Shown: piece after piece, positions 16,908 to 25,837 of the stretch
Position numbering within the stretch: the first letter of the stretch is position 1
How the letters are laid out: each line of letters begins with the position of its first letter
From: Candidatus Binatia bacterium
Lineage (GTDB): Bacteria; Desulfobacterota; Binatia; Bin18
Length of the DNA: 33,155 bases
Reading direction: 5' to 3'
Assembly: GCA_022826945.1 (NCBI GenBank)
Contig: JAJDTY010000060.1
Span: 1 to 33,155, forward strand
Notes under the pieces: generated by a model
What the model saw: the letters and a program-made list of their open reading frames with translations, nothing else
What the model was told of the DNA's origin: nothing
Database searches by the model: none
Made by a program: the position numbers and the translations under genes

Positions 16908-17780
16908 ATGTTGCCTTTCAGACTGGCGTTGTTGCTGTGTATGACTGCCCCGCTGACCATCTGGCCAGCCGGGAGTGCCGCGGCGGACGGCGAGGGCAGG
17001 GCGACCGTTCAGTCTATAGAGGTCACGGCAGAACACGTCACGGTCCATCTGTCCTCCGCTTCAGTCTATACGCAGGCGGCGTTGCCTAAGGATCCGCTCA
17101 ATGGACGGGCCGACCGCTGCTATGTTGATATCGGCGGGGTGTTGGGGCCGCAGGTAGAGCGCTGGTATTTTGGGGATGCGCGCCGGGTCGAAAGAGTCCG
17201 CGTAGCCCAGTTTCAGCCCCAGACGGTGCGTGTCGTGCTTGATCTCCTGACCGCCCAATCCTGCCGGGTCGAGCAGGCGGTGAACCCAGACCGGCTGCAG
17301 ATTATTGTTGGCCGTTCGACACAACAGGCCAATACGGCTAGCGCACGCCTCAGGCCGGTGGAACCGCCAACTCAGACGGTCCAGCCGGAGCCCCCTCCTG
17401 AACAGCAGACAGATCACGTCGCCCGGCAGGAACCCGCCGCTGAGCTCCAGGCCTCTGGACCGCTCGAATATCTGGACCTGCGCACTCCGTTTTCATCCGA
17501 AACCCCACCAACGCAAGCCGTCAGCATTTTCGGTCCGCAAACAACCAAGGGAGCCGCTTCCCAGTTAAGTCTTCTCGACCGGCAGACGACCGAGGGGGCC
17601 ACTTCCCAGTTAAGTCTTCTCGACCGACAGACGACTGAGGGAACCGCTTCCCAATTCAATCTTTTCAGCCAGCAGGCGATTGATGAGAAAACGCTTCAAT
17701 TGGCGCCTCGCGGCCTGTATCTGCTACAGGGGGGAAGCCAAGAGCCGGGTTCTTCGGCCACCGAGCGGCCCGGATGGTAA
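16908..17780 (+). CDS. Exported AMIN-domain protein with 15-residue repeats
   Basis: 290 residues. Residues 1-26 are a signal peptide (LALLLCMTAPLTIWPAGSAAA). An AMIN domain follows (about 33-136): [56 protein letters not shown] domains target proteins such as AmiC and PilQ to peptidoglycan or septum. Two cysteines (71, 119) match the partner protein and could form a disulfide. After a Pro/Gln-rich linker come three repeats of 15 residues (211-255; QTTEGATSQLSLLDR type). No amidase, secretin or other catalytic domain is present. ATG 16908 has only a weak SD (TAGGA, 9 nt spacing). The next gene, 118 nt downstream, has a paralogous AMIN domain fused to TolC, so the two probably act together in the envelope. 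Confidence 0.82.
   Translation: MLPFRLALLLCMTAPLTIWPAGSAAADGEGRATVQSIEVTAEHVTVHLSSASVYTQAALPKDPLNGRADRCYVDIGGVLGPQVERWYFGDARRVERVRVAQFQPQTVRVVLDLLTAQSCRVEQAVNPDRLQIIVGRSTQQANTASARLRPVEPPTQTVQPEPPPEQQTDHVARQEPAAELQASGPLEYLDLRTPFSSETPPTQAVSIFGPQTTKGAASQLSLLDRQTTEGATSQLSLLDRQTTEGTASQFNLFSQQAIDEKTLQLAPRGLYLLQGGSQEPGSSATERPGW
17538..17672 (+). repeat. Three tandem 45-bp repeats in the AMIN gene
   Basis: Units at 17538-17582, 17583-17627 and 17628-17672, all in frame. Units 1 and 2 differ at a few positions; unit 3 is more diverged (QF-N-L-FS instead of QL-S-L-LD). Being a multiple of three, the array can change copy number without shifting the frame. Confidence 0.92.
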
Positions 17781-17898
17781 GTCCAGCCCGTTGCACGGTA
17801 TGGGCATTTCGGATAGTCGCTGAATGTAGTGACGCACCGCTCATTTATGACAGCTCAGCATGCTGACGAGCGCAAAGTCTGACCCCTGATATAACTCA

Positions 17899-19818
17899 AT
17901 GACATACACCCCCCCGCCGCACAGTTTCTTCAGATACGCCTCCTTGTGGTGGGCAGGGGGCTGGGCCGGTGTGTGTCTGCTCCTACTCACCTCGGCGGCG
18001 GTCGCTTCTTCTGCTCTCGTTCCCGTTCGGGCGATAACAGCCGAGACTGACCACGTGCTGGTTACGCTGTCAGAGGCGGTATCCTTCACGCAAACGACGC
18101 TGCCCGGAGACGCCCAGCGTAACCTCAAGGACCGCTGCTATGTGGACCTGATTCCCGCCATACTCGACCGGCAAGCGCAACGCTATGTGTCCGTAGACTC
18201 GGCGGCGATTCTTCAGGTCCGGGCGGCCCAGTTTCAAGCCGATACGGTCCGGGTTGTTCTGGACCTGGCTTCCGCTCGGCCGTGTCAGGTGGCTTCCTTA
18301 TCCGACCCCCCACGTTTACAGATTTCAATCGGCCCTGCCGTAGAAGAAACCCCTCGGGCTGACGCTACAACTGAGACTGAACAGGCGGTCGGTGGCGTCG
18401 ATGAGGGGGGGGCTGCGTCTCCCGTCGCTACGCCAGTCACAGCATCGCAAGTGCCGCCGCCGGATGCGTCTGCGCAGGCTGATATAAAGACAAGCCCATC
18501 AGAAGAAGCGGAGGAGCCTGCGCCCAGAGCGAGTACGACCATTTATCCCCTGGCCGAGCGTCCGAGTCGGGTGGTCGCCCTGGAGGAGGCCTACCAGTTG
18601 GCCGTCGTCAACGAGGAACAGGTTGCCATAGCGGCGCGCGAGCTGGCAAAGGCGAAACTCCTGCCGTGGCGAGCGGTGGCGTTGATGGCACCGCGTGGAG
18701 AAATCGGGGGTGCCTACTCCCGTAACAAGGATGAGATCGCTTTTAATGCGCCGCCTGAAGCGCAGAATCTCTTTGGTGGCTCCTCGGTCATCCGCCCCCG
18801 GAACAACTGGTTGAGTACGTTTCAAGTCACCCAGCCACTTATCGAACCCTCGTTTTTCCCGTCTTGGCGACTCGGTAAAGACGCGGTTCGAGAGGAGAAA
18901 GAACGCTACGAGTTCACCATTCGTAGCGTGCTGTTCGGCGTTGCTCAAGCCTACTATGAAGTGTTGCGGTTTGAGGCCCAAGTCAAGGTTGCGCAAGATA
19001 CCCTGAAGCTCGCCCAAGAGGAACTGAAACGGGCGCACGTCCGATTTCGCGTCGGTGAGGTCACAAAGACCGACATCTTGCGTGCCGAGGTTGCCGTCGA
19101 ACGTGCCAGCCGCGCCCTGGTCGTCGACCGGAACCGTCTGAAACTCGCCCGTACGGTGCTGGCCCGGACCGTGGGGCTGTCGGAAACGGTCGGTGTGCTG
19201 GAGCCCACCCCACCGCAGGCAGTCGAGAGTGACTATACCAGCCTGCTTGACCAAGCGTATGCCCAGCGCCAGGACCTGCGCGCGCAGAATCTCGCCGTTC
19301 GGGTTGCCCGCGAACGCAAGAACCTTGTCCTGACTCGTTACTTTCCACAGGTCGACGCCCAGTTCTCCTATCCCCGGCTTGATCCGGAGACCTTTGCCAA
19401 TCGGGATGAATTCTGGACCTTGTTTGTGAACCTTCGGTGGCCGCTCTTTGACGGCGGAAATCGGGAACTCGACCTGCTTGAGGCCAACGAGACGCTCTCT
19501 CAGACGGAATTGCGCGTGACTGAACTGGAGAAAGAGATCCGGGTCGAGGTCCGGGAAGCGCTGTTAAGCGTGGAGACTCTACACGCCACGCTGGAGACCC
19601 TGCACAAAGAGGTCGCGCTCGCCCGCGAGAATTATGAGATGACGTCGAAGCAGTACCGGGTCGGGCTCTCGACCAGCCTCGACGTCAATACCTCGCTGAA
19701 TACCCTCAACCAGGTTCGGACCCAACTGATCGATCAAACCTATACCTACCAGATCGCCTTGCTGAATCTCGACAACGCCATTGGTGTCTTTGCCCAGGAC
19801 TACCTGCCTCAACGCTGA
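17899..19818 (+). CDS. AMIN-TolC fusion: outer-membrane efflux-type channel with peptidoglycan-binding-type domain
   Basis: 639 residues. A signal-anchor-like segment (about 20-37, ending AVASSA) is followed by an AMIN domain (about 43-146) clearly paralogous to the preceding gene, with C80 and C129, [29 protein letters not shown] and PPRLQISIG. An acidic Pro/Ala/Thr linker (147-213) leads into a full TolC/OEP fold (about 215-638): [16 protein letters not shown], the long coiled helices with [18 protein letters not shown] and [16 protein letters not shown], then the second half with [33 protein letters not shown] and [21 protein letters not shown]. TolC proteins form trimeric outer-membrane channels for efflux or type I secretion; no adaptor or pump gene is in the window. 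The start has no clear SD. The 118-nt gap before it holds a 12-bp palindrome, TCAGCATGCTGA (17855-17866). The 3' end overlaps folE (opposite strand) by 10 nt. Confidence 0.9.
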   Translation: MTYTPPPHSFFRYASLWWAGGWAGVCLLLLTSAAVASSALVPVRAITAETDHVLVTLSEAVSFTQTTLPGDAQRNLKDRCYVDLIPAILDRQAQRYVSVDSAAILQVRAAQFQADTVRVVLDLASARPCQVASLSDPPRLQISIGPAVEETPRADATTETEQAVGGVDEGGAASPVATPVTASQVPPPDASAQADIKTSPSEEAEEPAPRASTTIYPLAERPSRVVALEEAYQLAVVNEEQVAIAARELAKAKLLPWRAVALMAPRGEIGGAYSRNKDEIAFNAPPEAQNLFGGSSVIRPRNNWLSTFQVTQPLIEPSFFPSWRLGKDAVREEKERYEFTIRSVLFGVAQAYYEVLRFEAQVKVAQDTLKLAQEELKRAHVRFRVGEVTKTDILRAEVAVERASRALVVDRNRLKLARTVLARTVGLSETVGVLEPTPPQAVESDYTSLLDQAYAQRQDLRAQNLAVRVARERKNLVLTRYFPQVDAQFSYPRLDPETFANRDEFWTLFVNLRWPLFDGGNRELDLLEANETLSQTELRVTELEKEIRVEVREALLSVETLHATLETLHKEVALARENYEMTSKQYRVGLSTSLDVNTSLNTLNQVRTQLIDQTYTYQIALLNLDNAIGVFAQDYLPQR

Positions 19819-20441
19819 CGTCCGTTGACAAGGGTAATAAATTCTTCCCGCGTCTCCTGATGAGTCCGAAAGGCACCCAGGGTGGCGCTGGTTGTGACGA
19901 TTGAGTTCTGTTTTTCCACTCCCCGCATCCGCATGCAGAGGTGCTCGGCAGTGATGATGACGCCAACGCCGAGCGGGTTGAGTTCTTCCATGAGGGTGTT
20001 GGCTACTTGGGTGGTGATCCGTTCCTGGACCTGCAAGCGCCGGGCGTACACGTCAACCAAGCGGGCAACCTTGCTGATCCCCACAATACGCTTGTTCGGG
20101 ATATAGGCCACATTGGCCCGGCCAAAAAAGGGCAGGATATGGTGCTCGCACATGGAAAAGAAGTCGATATCCTTGACGACAATCATTTCTGAGTAGTCTT
20201 CCTCGGTAAAAATCGCGTTGTTAATGACTTCTTTCGGATCCTGTTGATAACCTTTGGTGAGATATTCAAACGCACGGGCCACCCGATACGGAGTCTTGAG
20301 TAAACCTTCCCGGTCGGGGTCTTCTCCCATGTGTTTGAGAATATTGCGCACGTGCCCCTCGATACCGTCTGGTGAGTCCGGCGCTGTCCGAGAGTCCAAT
20401 TCTGAGTGCATCTCATTGTATAGGGCGCGTTGCGAGCTCAT
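19809..20441 (-). CDS. folE: GTP cyclohydrolase I
   Basis: 210 residues, normal length. It converts GTP to dihydroneopterin triphosphate, the first step of tetrahydrofolate (or tetrahydropterin) synthesis. Zinc ligands are visible in C98-E-H-H ([10 protein letters not shown]) and C169 ([10 protein letters not shown]); other family motifs are [34 protein letters not shown] and the QVQERIT stretch. The presence of the Cys-His zinc set marks it as type IA. AAGGAG lies 12 nt upstream of ATG 20441, a rather long spacing. Tail-to-tail overlap of 10 nt with the AMIN-TolC gene. Confidence 0.96.
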   Translation of the reverse strand: MSSQRALYNEMHSELDSRTAPDSPDGIEGHVRNILKHMGEDPDREGLLKTPYRVARAFEYLTKGYQQDPKEVINNAIFTEEDYSEMIVVKDIDFFSMCEHHILPFFGRANVAYIPNKRIVGISKVARLVDVYARRLQVQERITTQVANTLMEELNPLGVGVIITAEHLCMRMRGVEKQNSIVTTSATLGAFRTHQETREEFITLVNGRQR

Positions 20442-20543
20442 ACCAGTATACCGCTCCTTACTGCATATCCTGTTATTGCCAAGAGAAGAAGAGAAACACT
20501 ATAGCGAGTCTAGGCCGTCTGGATAAGCGGGGTGCTCCCCACG

Positions 20544-22148
20544 TTACATGCGAAAGACTCCGACCTGGTGGTCGGGAATGGGCGCGTTGAGTGACATGGC
20601 AATGCTGAGTCCGAGGATGTTCCGGGTCTCTGTGGGGTCAATGATGCCGTCATCCCACAGTCGCGCGGTCGAGTAGTAGGGGCTCCCTTCCTCCTCATAT
20701 TTCGCCAGCGTTGGCGCGGTAAATGCCTGCTGTTCCTCCGCGCTCATCGTCTCCCCTTTGGCCGCCAGCTGTTGTAACTTGACGGTCAGTAGAACCGACG
20801 ACGCCTGCTCTCCGCCCATAACCGAAATCCGGGAATTCGGCCACATAAAGAGTAGACGCGGCGAATACGCCCGGCCACACATACCGTAGTTGCCCGCGCC
20901 GTGAGAGGCGCCGATGAGCACACTAAACTTGGGCACTTGGGCGTTGGCCACGGCGTGGACCATTTTCGCCCCATCTTTGGCAATGCCCCCCTGTTCATAC
21001 TGCTTGCCGACCATAAAGCCGGTGATGTTCTGGAGGAATAGGAGCGGAATTTTTCGCTGATTGCACAGCTCAATGAAATGGGTGGCTTTGAGGGCCGACT
21101 CGGAAAACAGCACGCCATTATTGGCCACAATACCAATCAGATAGCCGTGCAGGCGAGCAAATCCTGTCACGACCGTCGGGCTATAGCGTGGCTTGAACTC
21201 GTGAAAACGGCTCCCATCGACCAGGCGCGCAATGACCTCGTGCACATCGTACGGGACGCGGGTATCGTGCGGAATCACGCCGTAGAGTTCGGCCGGGTCA
21301 TAGGCCGGGTCTTCCGGCGCCTCCCGGTCGAGCGGGAACTTCTGGGGGCGAGGTAAATTCTCAAAAATTGAGCGGGTGATTTCCAGGGCGTGCGTATCAT
21401 CCTCAGCTAGGTGGTCCGATACGCCGGACACCCGCGTATGCACATCTCCGCCGCCGAGTTCTTCCGCCGTTACCTCCTCGCCCGTGGCCGCCTTCACCAA
21501 CGGTGGGCCGCCCAGAAAAATGGTGCCCTGACCTTTGACAATAACGTTCTCGTCCGCCATGGCCGGCACATACGCTCCCCCGGCCGTGCAGGACCCCATC
21601 ACAACGGCGATCTGCGGGATGCCCTGGGCGGACATGCGGGCCTCGTTGTAGAAAATACGCCCAAAGTGTTCGCGGTCCGGAAAAATATCGGCCTGAAAGG
21701 GTAGGTTCGCGCCGCCGGAATCCACCAGATACACACATGGCAGGCGGTTCTCCTGGCCGATTTCCTGGGCGCGCAGGTGCTTCTTAACGGTCATGGGATA
21801 ATAGGTGCCGCCTTTGACCGTGGCATCGTTGGAAACAATGACGGTCTCACGGCCCTGAATCAGCCCAACGCCGGTCACAATGCCGGCCGAGGGCGGATTG
21901 TCATACATGCCGTGAGCGGCTAAAGGGGCGAGCTCCAGAAACGGCGTATTCGGGTCAAGCAGGGCCTCAATCCGTTCGCGGGCCAGGAGCTTTCCTCGGG
22001 CTTTATGCCGCTCGCGTGACGCTTCCGGCCCTCCCAGCCGGGCCGCGGTCAGCTCTTTTTTGAGGGTGTCCACCAACGCGGCCATATGGGCCGTGTTGTC
22101 TTGGAACTCGGGTGAGTGCGTTTTGATCTTGCTTTCAATACGATCCAT
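20544..22148 (-). CDS. Acyl-CoA carboxylase beta (carboxyltransferase) subunit, methylcrotonyl-CoA type
   Basis: 534 residues from ATG 22148; the frame also opens with TTG at 22163. These subunits move CO2 from carboxybiotin to an acyl-CoA. The crotonase-like tandem domains are complete, with [85 protein letters not shown] and, in the second half, [20 protein letters not shown] and [14 protein letters not shown]. The G-x-D-x-H-x-R-x-SG-x-x-DH pattern and the EF-x-DN N-terminus resemble the methylcrotonyl-CoA carboxylase (leucine breakdown) subgroup more than the propionyl-CoA one. No biotin-carboxylase subunit, acyl-CoA dehydrogenase or enoyl-CoA hydratase is nearby, so the partner must be encoded elsewhere. 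No good SD. Confidence 0.92.
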   Translation of the reverse strand: MDRIESKIKTHSPEFQDNTAHMAALVDTLKKELTAARLGGPEASRERHKARGKLLARERIEALLDPNTPFLELAPLAAHGMYDNPPSAGIVTGVGLIQGRETVIVSNDATVKGGTYYPMTVKKHLRAQEIGQENRLPCVYLVDSGGANLPFQADIFPDREHFGRIFYNEARMSAQGIPQIAVVMGSCTAGGAYVPAMADENVIVKGQGTIFLGGPPLVKAATGEEVTAEELGGGDVHTRVSGVSDHLAEDDTHALEITRSIFENLPRPQKFPLDREAPEDPAYDPAELYGVIPHDTRVPYDVHEVIARLVDGSRFHEFKPRYSPTVVTGFARLHGYLIGIVANNGVLFSESALKATHFIELCNQRKIPLLFLQNITGFMVGKQYEQGGIAKDGAKMVHAVANAQVPKFSVLIGASHGAGNYGMCGRAYSPRLLFMWPNSRISVMGGEQASSVLLTVKLQQLAAKGETMSAEEQQAFTAPTLAKYEEEGSPYYSTARLWDDGIIDPTETRNILGLSIAMSLNAPIPDHQVGVFRM

Positions 22149-22202
22149 AATGATTGCTAACAAACAGTGATGAATGATGGAGGAGTGGCCTCGGGAAGCT
22201 GA

Positions 22203-22243
22203 GCGACAAGAAGGGAGGGACGGATGCGCCTTCTTCTTGTCGC
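22203..22243 (-). terminator. Strong hairpin after the LLM gene
   Basis: GCGACAAGAAG (22203-22213) and CTTCTTGTCGC (22233-22243) form an 11-bp perfect stem with a 19-nt loop, 10 nt downstream of the LLM oxidoreductase stop and upstream of the carboxylase gene. No T-run follows on the minus strand, so it may mark a transcript end or a processed/stabilised 3' end. Confidence 0.45.
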
Positions 22244-22253
22244 GCCAGAGCCA

Positions 22254-23189
22254 TTACGAGACGAAGTGGGGAACAATTTTTTGTCCAAAGGTCTCGACCT
22301 GACCCACTAACTGGTCCGGCGGGGCGATGGGCCAGAGCACGAACTTGGAGCAGCCCTCATCAATATAGGCCTGGACTTTCTCCATACACATCTCTGCCGG
22401 CCCGATCGCGGAACGGGCGATCAGCGGTTCGGCTGACATGGTGGGAAAGTCAGACAAAAACGCGCGCGCGATCTCGTCGGCCTTTTTTTGGTTCTCATTG
22501 ATGTGGGTAAAAATCAGCACACCGGTTTCGTCCGGGTCCACCTCGCGGTCATACTGTTTGCCGTACGAGATCAGCTTCTCCAGCCCAACCGCATATTCCT
22601 GGGGAGTGACGAGCGACGGAAACCAGCCGTCACCATAGCGCGCCGTACGCTTGATGGCCAAATCACTCCCGCCCCCAATCCAGACATCGAGTGCGCCCTT
22701 TGCCGGACGGGGTTCAATGGTCACGTCTTCAAACTGATAAAACTCGCCCTGATGCGTCACATTGGGACCCGCCCAGAGCTTGCGCATGACGGCAACGGCT
22801 TCCGCCATTCGCTTGCCTCGGTGTTCCAGCGGCACACCGCAGGCCTGACAGTCTTTGGGATCACTCCCCAGGCCGACCGCCATAATCACCCGATTGCAAC
22901 TGCCCGACAGATAATCCAGGGTGGCATAGGTTTTGGCAACCTGAACAGGATCGCGGGCCGGCATGGTCAACACGCTCGGGCCCATTTTGATGCGCTTCGT
23001 GCGGCCGGCCCACATGGCCATAATGCAGGCCGTATCAAACGAAGGATTGCGCGCCACAATATGATCGGACAGCCAGATGGAGTCGATCCCTTGGTCTTCG
23101 GCCCGCTCGGCGTAGTCACAGATTGTGTCTGGACTCGGTAAGCCGAGCCCCCACAAGCCAAAGCCAATACCTATTTTCGTTCCGCCCAT
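22254..23189 (-). CDS. LLM-class (luciferase-like, F420-dependent type) oxidoreductase
   Basis: 311 residues from ATG 23189, fixed by CAGGGAG 6 nt upstream and the family start KIGIGFGLWG; the frame is open to 23258, but the added residues are not family-like. The TIM-barrel bacterial-luciferase fold is shown by DSIWLSDHIVARNPSFDT, PSVLTMPARDPVQVAKTYATLDYLSG, RVIMAVGLGSD, EHRGKRMAEAVAVMRKLW, the substrate-pocket strand VWIGGGSDLAIKRTARYGDGWFPS and the C-terminal PAEMCMEKVQAYIDEGCSKFVLWP. Members use reduced F420 or FMNH2 to attack small organic substrates; the actual cofactor cannot be proven from sequence. Probably its own transcription unit, divergent from the toxin-antitoxin pair. Confidence 0.9.
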   Translation of the reverse strand: MGGTKIGIGFGLWGLGLPSPDTICDYAERAEDQGIDSIWLSDHIVARNPSFDTACIMAMWAGRTKRIKMGPSVLTMPARDPVQVAKTYATLDYLSGSCNRVIMAVGLGSDPKDCQACGVPLEHRGKRMAEAVAVMRKLWAGPNVTHQGEFYQFEDVTIEPRPAKGALDVWIGGGSDLAIKRTARYGDGWFPSLVTPQEYAVGLEKLISYGKQYDREVDPDETGVLIFTHINENQKKADEIARAFLSDFPTMSAEPLIARSAIGPAEMCMEKVQAYIDEGCSKFVLWPIAPPDQLVGQVETFGQKIVPHFVS

Positions 23190-23339
23190 GTAACACTCCC
23201 TGTTTTGGTGAAGATTGCCGGGTACTGTACCAGAAAGCGAAGGAAGCGGGAACGGCATTTGTGCTCTGGTGAGCTTGTCTTCTCTTTGAGCGGAATGCTA
23301 GTGTCCGTTGAACATTTGAGTAACATAAAGGATGGTCGC

Positions 23340-23594
23340 ATGAAATTCGTCAGCGTTCGAGAACTCCGGCTTCAGACTCCCGATGTGCTCAAGCGAGTTG
23401 CCAGAGGGGAGAAAGTCATCGTGACAAAACGTGGAAAACCGCAGGCGGCGCTGGTGAAACTGACAGAAGACGATATTGATGATCTCGTCCTCACCCAGCC
23501 GCATTTTATTGAGGAGATCGACGCGGCGAAGCAGGAATACGAAGAAGAGGGTGGCGTATCGCTCCAGCAGGCCAAGGAACTGTTGGCGGACTGA
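23340..23594 (+). CDS. Phd/YefM-type antitoxin
   Basis: 84 residues from ATG 23340 with AAAGGA upstream; the frame is open earlier but not family-like. The N-terminal DNA-binding half, MKFVSVRELRLQTPDVLKRV followed by EKVIVTKRGKPQAALVKL, is the standard Phd/YefM fold, which represses its own operon. The acidic C-terminal half (EEIDAAKQEYEEEGG) would wrap the toxin. The stop overlaps the toxin start (TGATG), so the two are translationally coupled. Confidence 0.88.
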   Translation: MKFVSVRELRLQTPDVLKRVARGEKVIVTKRGKPQAALVKLTEDDIDDLVLTQPHFIEEIDAAKQEYEEEGGVSLQQAKELLAD

Positions 23595-23866
23595 TGGCGC
23601 AACGGCTGGTTGAGATCGCCCCGCGTGCCCTCCGAGACCTGCGCAAACTTCCTCCCGCTGCCAGGAAGCAGATTCTCGAAGATTTCTCGGTTCTCGAAAC
23701 AACGCCTTGGTCTGGACCGCCAAAAATTAAAAAGCTCAGGGGATACGCACTCTATCGTCTCAGAACCGAGACCTATCGGTCGATTTTTGAGGATCGAGGA
23801 CAGACCATCGTTATTTTGCGAGTGATAGACCGAAAAGACCTTGAACGACTCTTACGGGGCTTATGA
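23594..23866 (+). CDS. RelE/ParE-family toxin
   Basis: 90 residues. The fold is recognisable from VEIAPRALRDLRKLPPAARKQI, the IKKLRGYALYRLRTETYRSIFE central strands and the C-terminal VILRVIDRKDLERLL. RelE members cleave mRNA on the ribosome and ParE members poison gyrase; the Arg-rich central strands (LYRLRTETYR) fit RelE-like enzymes, but I cannot assign the activity firmly. Coupled to the antitoxin by a one-base overlap; its last 6 nt overlap the convergent histidine phosphatase gene. Confidence 0.88.
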   Translation: MAQRLVEIAPRALRDLRKLPPAARKQILEDFSVLETTPWSGPPKIKKLRGYALYRLRTETYRSIFEDRGQTIVILRVIDRKDLERLLRGL

Positions 23867-24520
23867 CTCGGGCAGATTCGTGGACAAATGATACCGGTCG
23901 TTCAGTGAAGCCAGCCGCCACATTGCAAAGGGGCCAAACTCGGTGAAAATCAGGCTGCTGATGGAGGCCAGATCAATTTTGAGCCGATGGACCTGAGCGA
24001 GATCAAGACCGAGCGCGGCGCAGAGCATGACGGCAATCGTCAGCGTGTGGCTGACCACGACAACCGGCCCGGTCAACTCGTGTGGGTCGAGCTGCCGCAG
24101 TTGGTCAAGAATGGGCCAGGCGCGCTGTTGGACGGCTCTTAACGGTTCGCCCCCTGGTGGCGCCGTCCCGGCCGGGTCGGCCAGCCAGCGCTCAAAAAAG
24201 CCCGGATAGTCTCGTATCAACTCCGGGCCGGTCAGCCCTTCTAGCTGGCCCTGGTCCCATTCTTTGAGTTCGTCATAACACTCCGGTGAGATCGTGTGCG
24301 CTTGGGCGATTAATGCTGCGGTATCGCGAGCGCGTTGCAACGGGCTGGTCAGGAGCCGACAGATGGGCTTGCGCTCAAGTGCGTTCGCCACTGCCCGCGC
24401 TTGACGACGGCCTTTCTCGGTCAGCGGGATATCGGTCACGCCCTGGCAGCGGCCCTCTTCGTTCCAGGCTGTTTCTCCGTGACGGATCAGATAGACTGTC
24501 AGCGGATTCTGGTTGGACAT
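23861..24520 (-). CDS. Histidine phosphatase family protein (phosphoglycerate-mutase/CobC-like)
   Basis: 219 residues. The phosphohistidine motif is L-I-R13-H14-G15-E-T near the N-terminus, followed by GRCQGVTDIPLTEKG, LTSPLQRARDTAALIA, the acid region ELKEWDQGQLEGLT and the second catalytic His in VVVSHTLTIAVML. Such enzymes remove phosphate from small metabolites (for example alpha-ribazole phosphate or phosphoglycerate); the target is not identifiable. Its 3' end overlaps the toxin by 6 nt; it is divergent from the small coiled-coil gene. Confidence 0.92.
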   Translation of the reverse strand: MSNQNPLTVYLIRHGETAWNEEGRCQGVTDIPLTEKGRRQARAVANALERKPICRLLTSPLQRARDTAALIAQAHTISPECYDELKEWDQGQLEGLTGPELIRDYPGFFERWLADPAGTAPPGGEPLRAVQQRAWPILDQLRQLDPHELTGPVVVVSHTLTIAVMLCAALGLDLAQVHRLKIDLASISSLIFTEFGPFAMWRLASLNDRYHLSTNLPES

Positions 24521-24537
24521 AGTTGTATCTCGTGGTT

Positions 24538-24831
24538 ATGGATGCCAACAACCGGTTAACACAGGACCTCCAGCAGATTGACGCACTCGACGCGGAATAC
24601 CGCACCTGGCGGGTTGCCGTCATCCGTCTCGAACGAGGCATTGACGAGGTTGAGCGTCGCCTGTGTGGGAGGAATCAGGACGCTTCCACACTCCCCACTA
24701 ACCTCAGGACCAGACTGTCCGAAGTCCGAGAGCAGCATGACAGACTCGAAGCCAAACTTGACCGCATTCGGGCGCAACTGGATGAAGCACATGTGCGGCT
24801 GGCGCGGACGTTCTCATCTTCCTCACGGTAA
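24538..24831 (+). CDS. Small coiled-coil protein of unknown function
   Basis: 97 residues from ATG 24538 (TTG at 24523 and GTG at 24532 in the same frame would add up to 5). I do not recognise the family. Nearly the whole sequence is predicted by eye to be helical with heptad-like Leu/Ile/Val spacing (LTQDLQQIDALDAEYRTW, LERGIDEVERRL, LSEVREQHDRLEAKLDRIRAQL), broken by a short loop rich in Asn/Ser/Thr. There is no SD and it overlaps the convergent cyclase gene by 9 nt, so it could be non-coding; its amphipathic pattern argues for a real gene. Confidence 0.5.
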   Translation: MDANNRLTQDLQQIDALDAEYRTWRVAVIRLERGIDEVERRLCGRNQDASTLPTNLRTRLSEVREQHDRLEAKLDRIRAQLDEAHVRLARTFSSSSR

Positions 24832-25602
24832 CACCGCAATAATCCGAACCGGTGCGCCTGAGCCTTTGACGATCTTCATGGGCAGGGCGATAAGCGTTGC
24901 CCCACGTGGCGGCAGTTGGTCCAGATTGGCGATATTTTCCAAACCCGGTTTATTGGCCCCATTCAGAATCTGGTGGGCAATAAAATCCTGCGACTGGCCG
25001 TAGTCGAGACTGGGCGTATCCACCCCTACCGCATCGATGTCGCGTTGCGAGACCAGGAACTCGGCCGCCTCTCGTGAAAAGCCCGGAAAGTGGAGATTGG
25101 CGACATCTCCCGGCTGGTCTGTGCCTAGGTAGCGTTTTTTGTCCGGCCAGTATTGCCCCCAGCCGCTGAACATGAGTACGAGCGCCCCTGGGGGAATCTC
25201 GCCGTGCGTGGACTCCCAGGCCTGAATATCCGCCACGGTGACGCGGTAATCGGCATCCTCAGCTGCCTGAGCGCTAACGTCAATCACCACCGCCGGGCCG
25301 ACGAGTTGTGCGACCGGAACCTCGCTGGCCGTCCGTTTGCCTTCCGCAAAATGAATCGGAGCATCCATATGCGTGCCGCTATGCTCGGCCAGACAGATAT
25401 TATTGGCCGCATACCAATAACCGGCGTCCGTTTTTTGCGCGGCCACGACTTCGAGTGCATACGGCTTGGCCGTGGGCCACGAGATGGTGTGTTCATCATA
25501 CGGATACGTCAGATCAATAATTTTGCTTTCGTCGAGGGCCAGTCCCGGCCGACTCATCAGCAACAGACCTAACAGTACAAACAATGTCAGGGACCGTTTC
25601 AT
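24823..25602 (-). CDS. Cyclase-family (kynurenine-formamidase-like) metal hydrolase, exported
   Basis: 259 residues. A signal peptide (MKRSLTLFVLLGLLLM...GLA, 1-22) precedes the PF04199-type fold. The metal site is H74-SGT-H78-MD-APIH84, the family hallmark, with a later partner region PPGALVLMFSGW. KynB-like enzymes hydrolyse N-formylkynurenine, but this family also includes other amide and lactone hydrolases, and the signal peptide argues against a plain cytosolic kynurenine formamidase. ATG 25602 is fixed by GAGGAGG (25610-25616). Neighbouring kynurenine-pathway genes are absent. Confidence 0.88.
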   Translation of the reverse strand: MKRSLTLFVLLGLLLMSRPGLALDESKIIDLTYPYDEHTISWPTAKPYALEVVAAQKTDAGYWYAANNICLAEHSGTHMDAPIHFAEGKRTASEVPVAQLVGPAVVIDVSAQAAEDADYRVTVADIQAWESTHGEIPPGALVLMFSGWGQYWPDKKRYLGTDQPGDVANLHFPGFSREAAEFLVSQRDIDAVGVDTPSLDYGQSQDFIAHQILNGANKPGLENIANLDQLPPRGATLIALPMKIVKGSGAPVRIIAVLP

Positions 25603-25774
25603 CGATCGTCCTCCTCAGCCGTGTTGGGTTGACTATACTGTGTCGAAGAAGCTCTCGCCAGACAAGCCTGTATCCCGCCCGAGTGAGGGTTAGGATTGTG
25701 GCCACCGCAGCCGATTGACAAACCCGAAGCCACACCCGAATAATGGCGACGCACTCTCAGGCAATGCCGTCCAC

Positions 25775-25789
25775 TGACACTGTGTGTCA
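25775..25789. promoter_or_regulatory. Palindromic candidate operator
   Basis: TGACACTGTGTGTCA consists of perfect 6-nt arms around TGT, 48 nt upstream of the alcohol-dehydrogenase-like gene, in an intergenic region of 235 nt. The position and symmetry suit a repressor site, but no regulator gene is adjacent and a single copy is weak evidence. Confidence 0.25.
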
Positions 25790-25837
25790 AGTCGGACTGG
25801 AAGAGTCAGAGGCCAGCGAGAGTCGTAAGGAGGCAAT

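Noticed and set aside
16847..17089. ORF starting in the rnpB terminator region
   Set aside because: Overlaps the signal peptide and AMIN start in another frame and has no family features.
17855..17866. 12-bp palindrome TCAGCATGCTGA between the two AMIN genes as an operator
   Set aside because: Single short copy with no promoter-like boxes around it; noted in the gene entry only.
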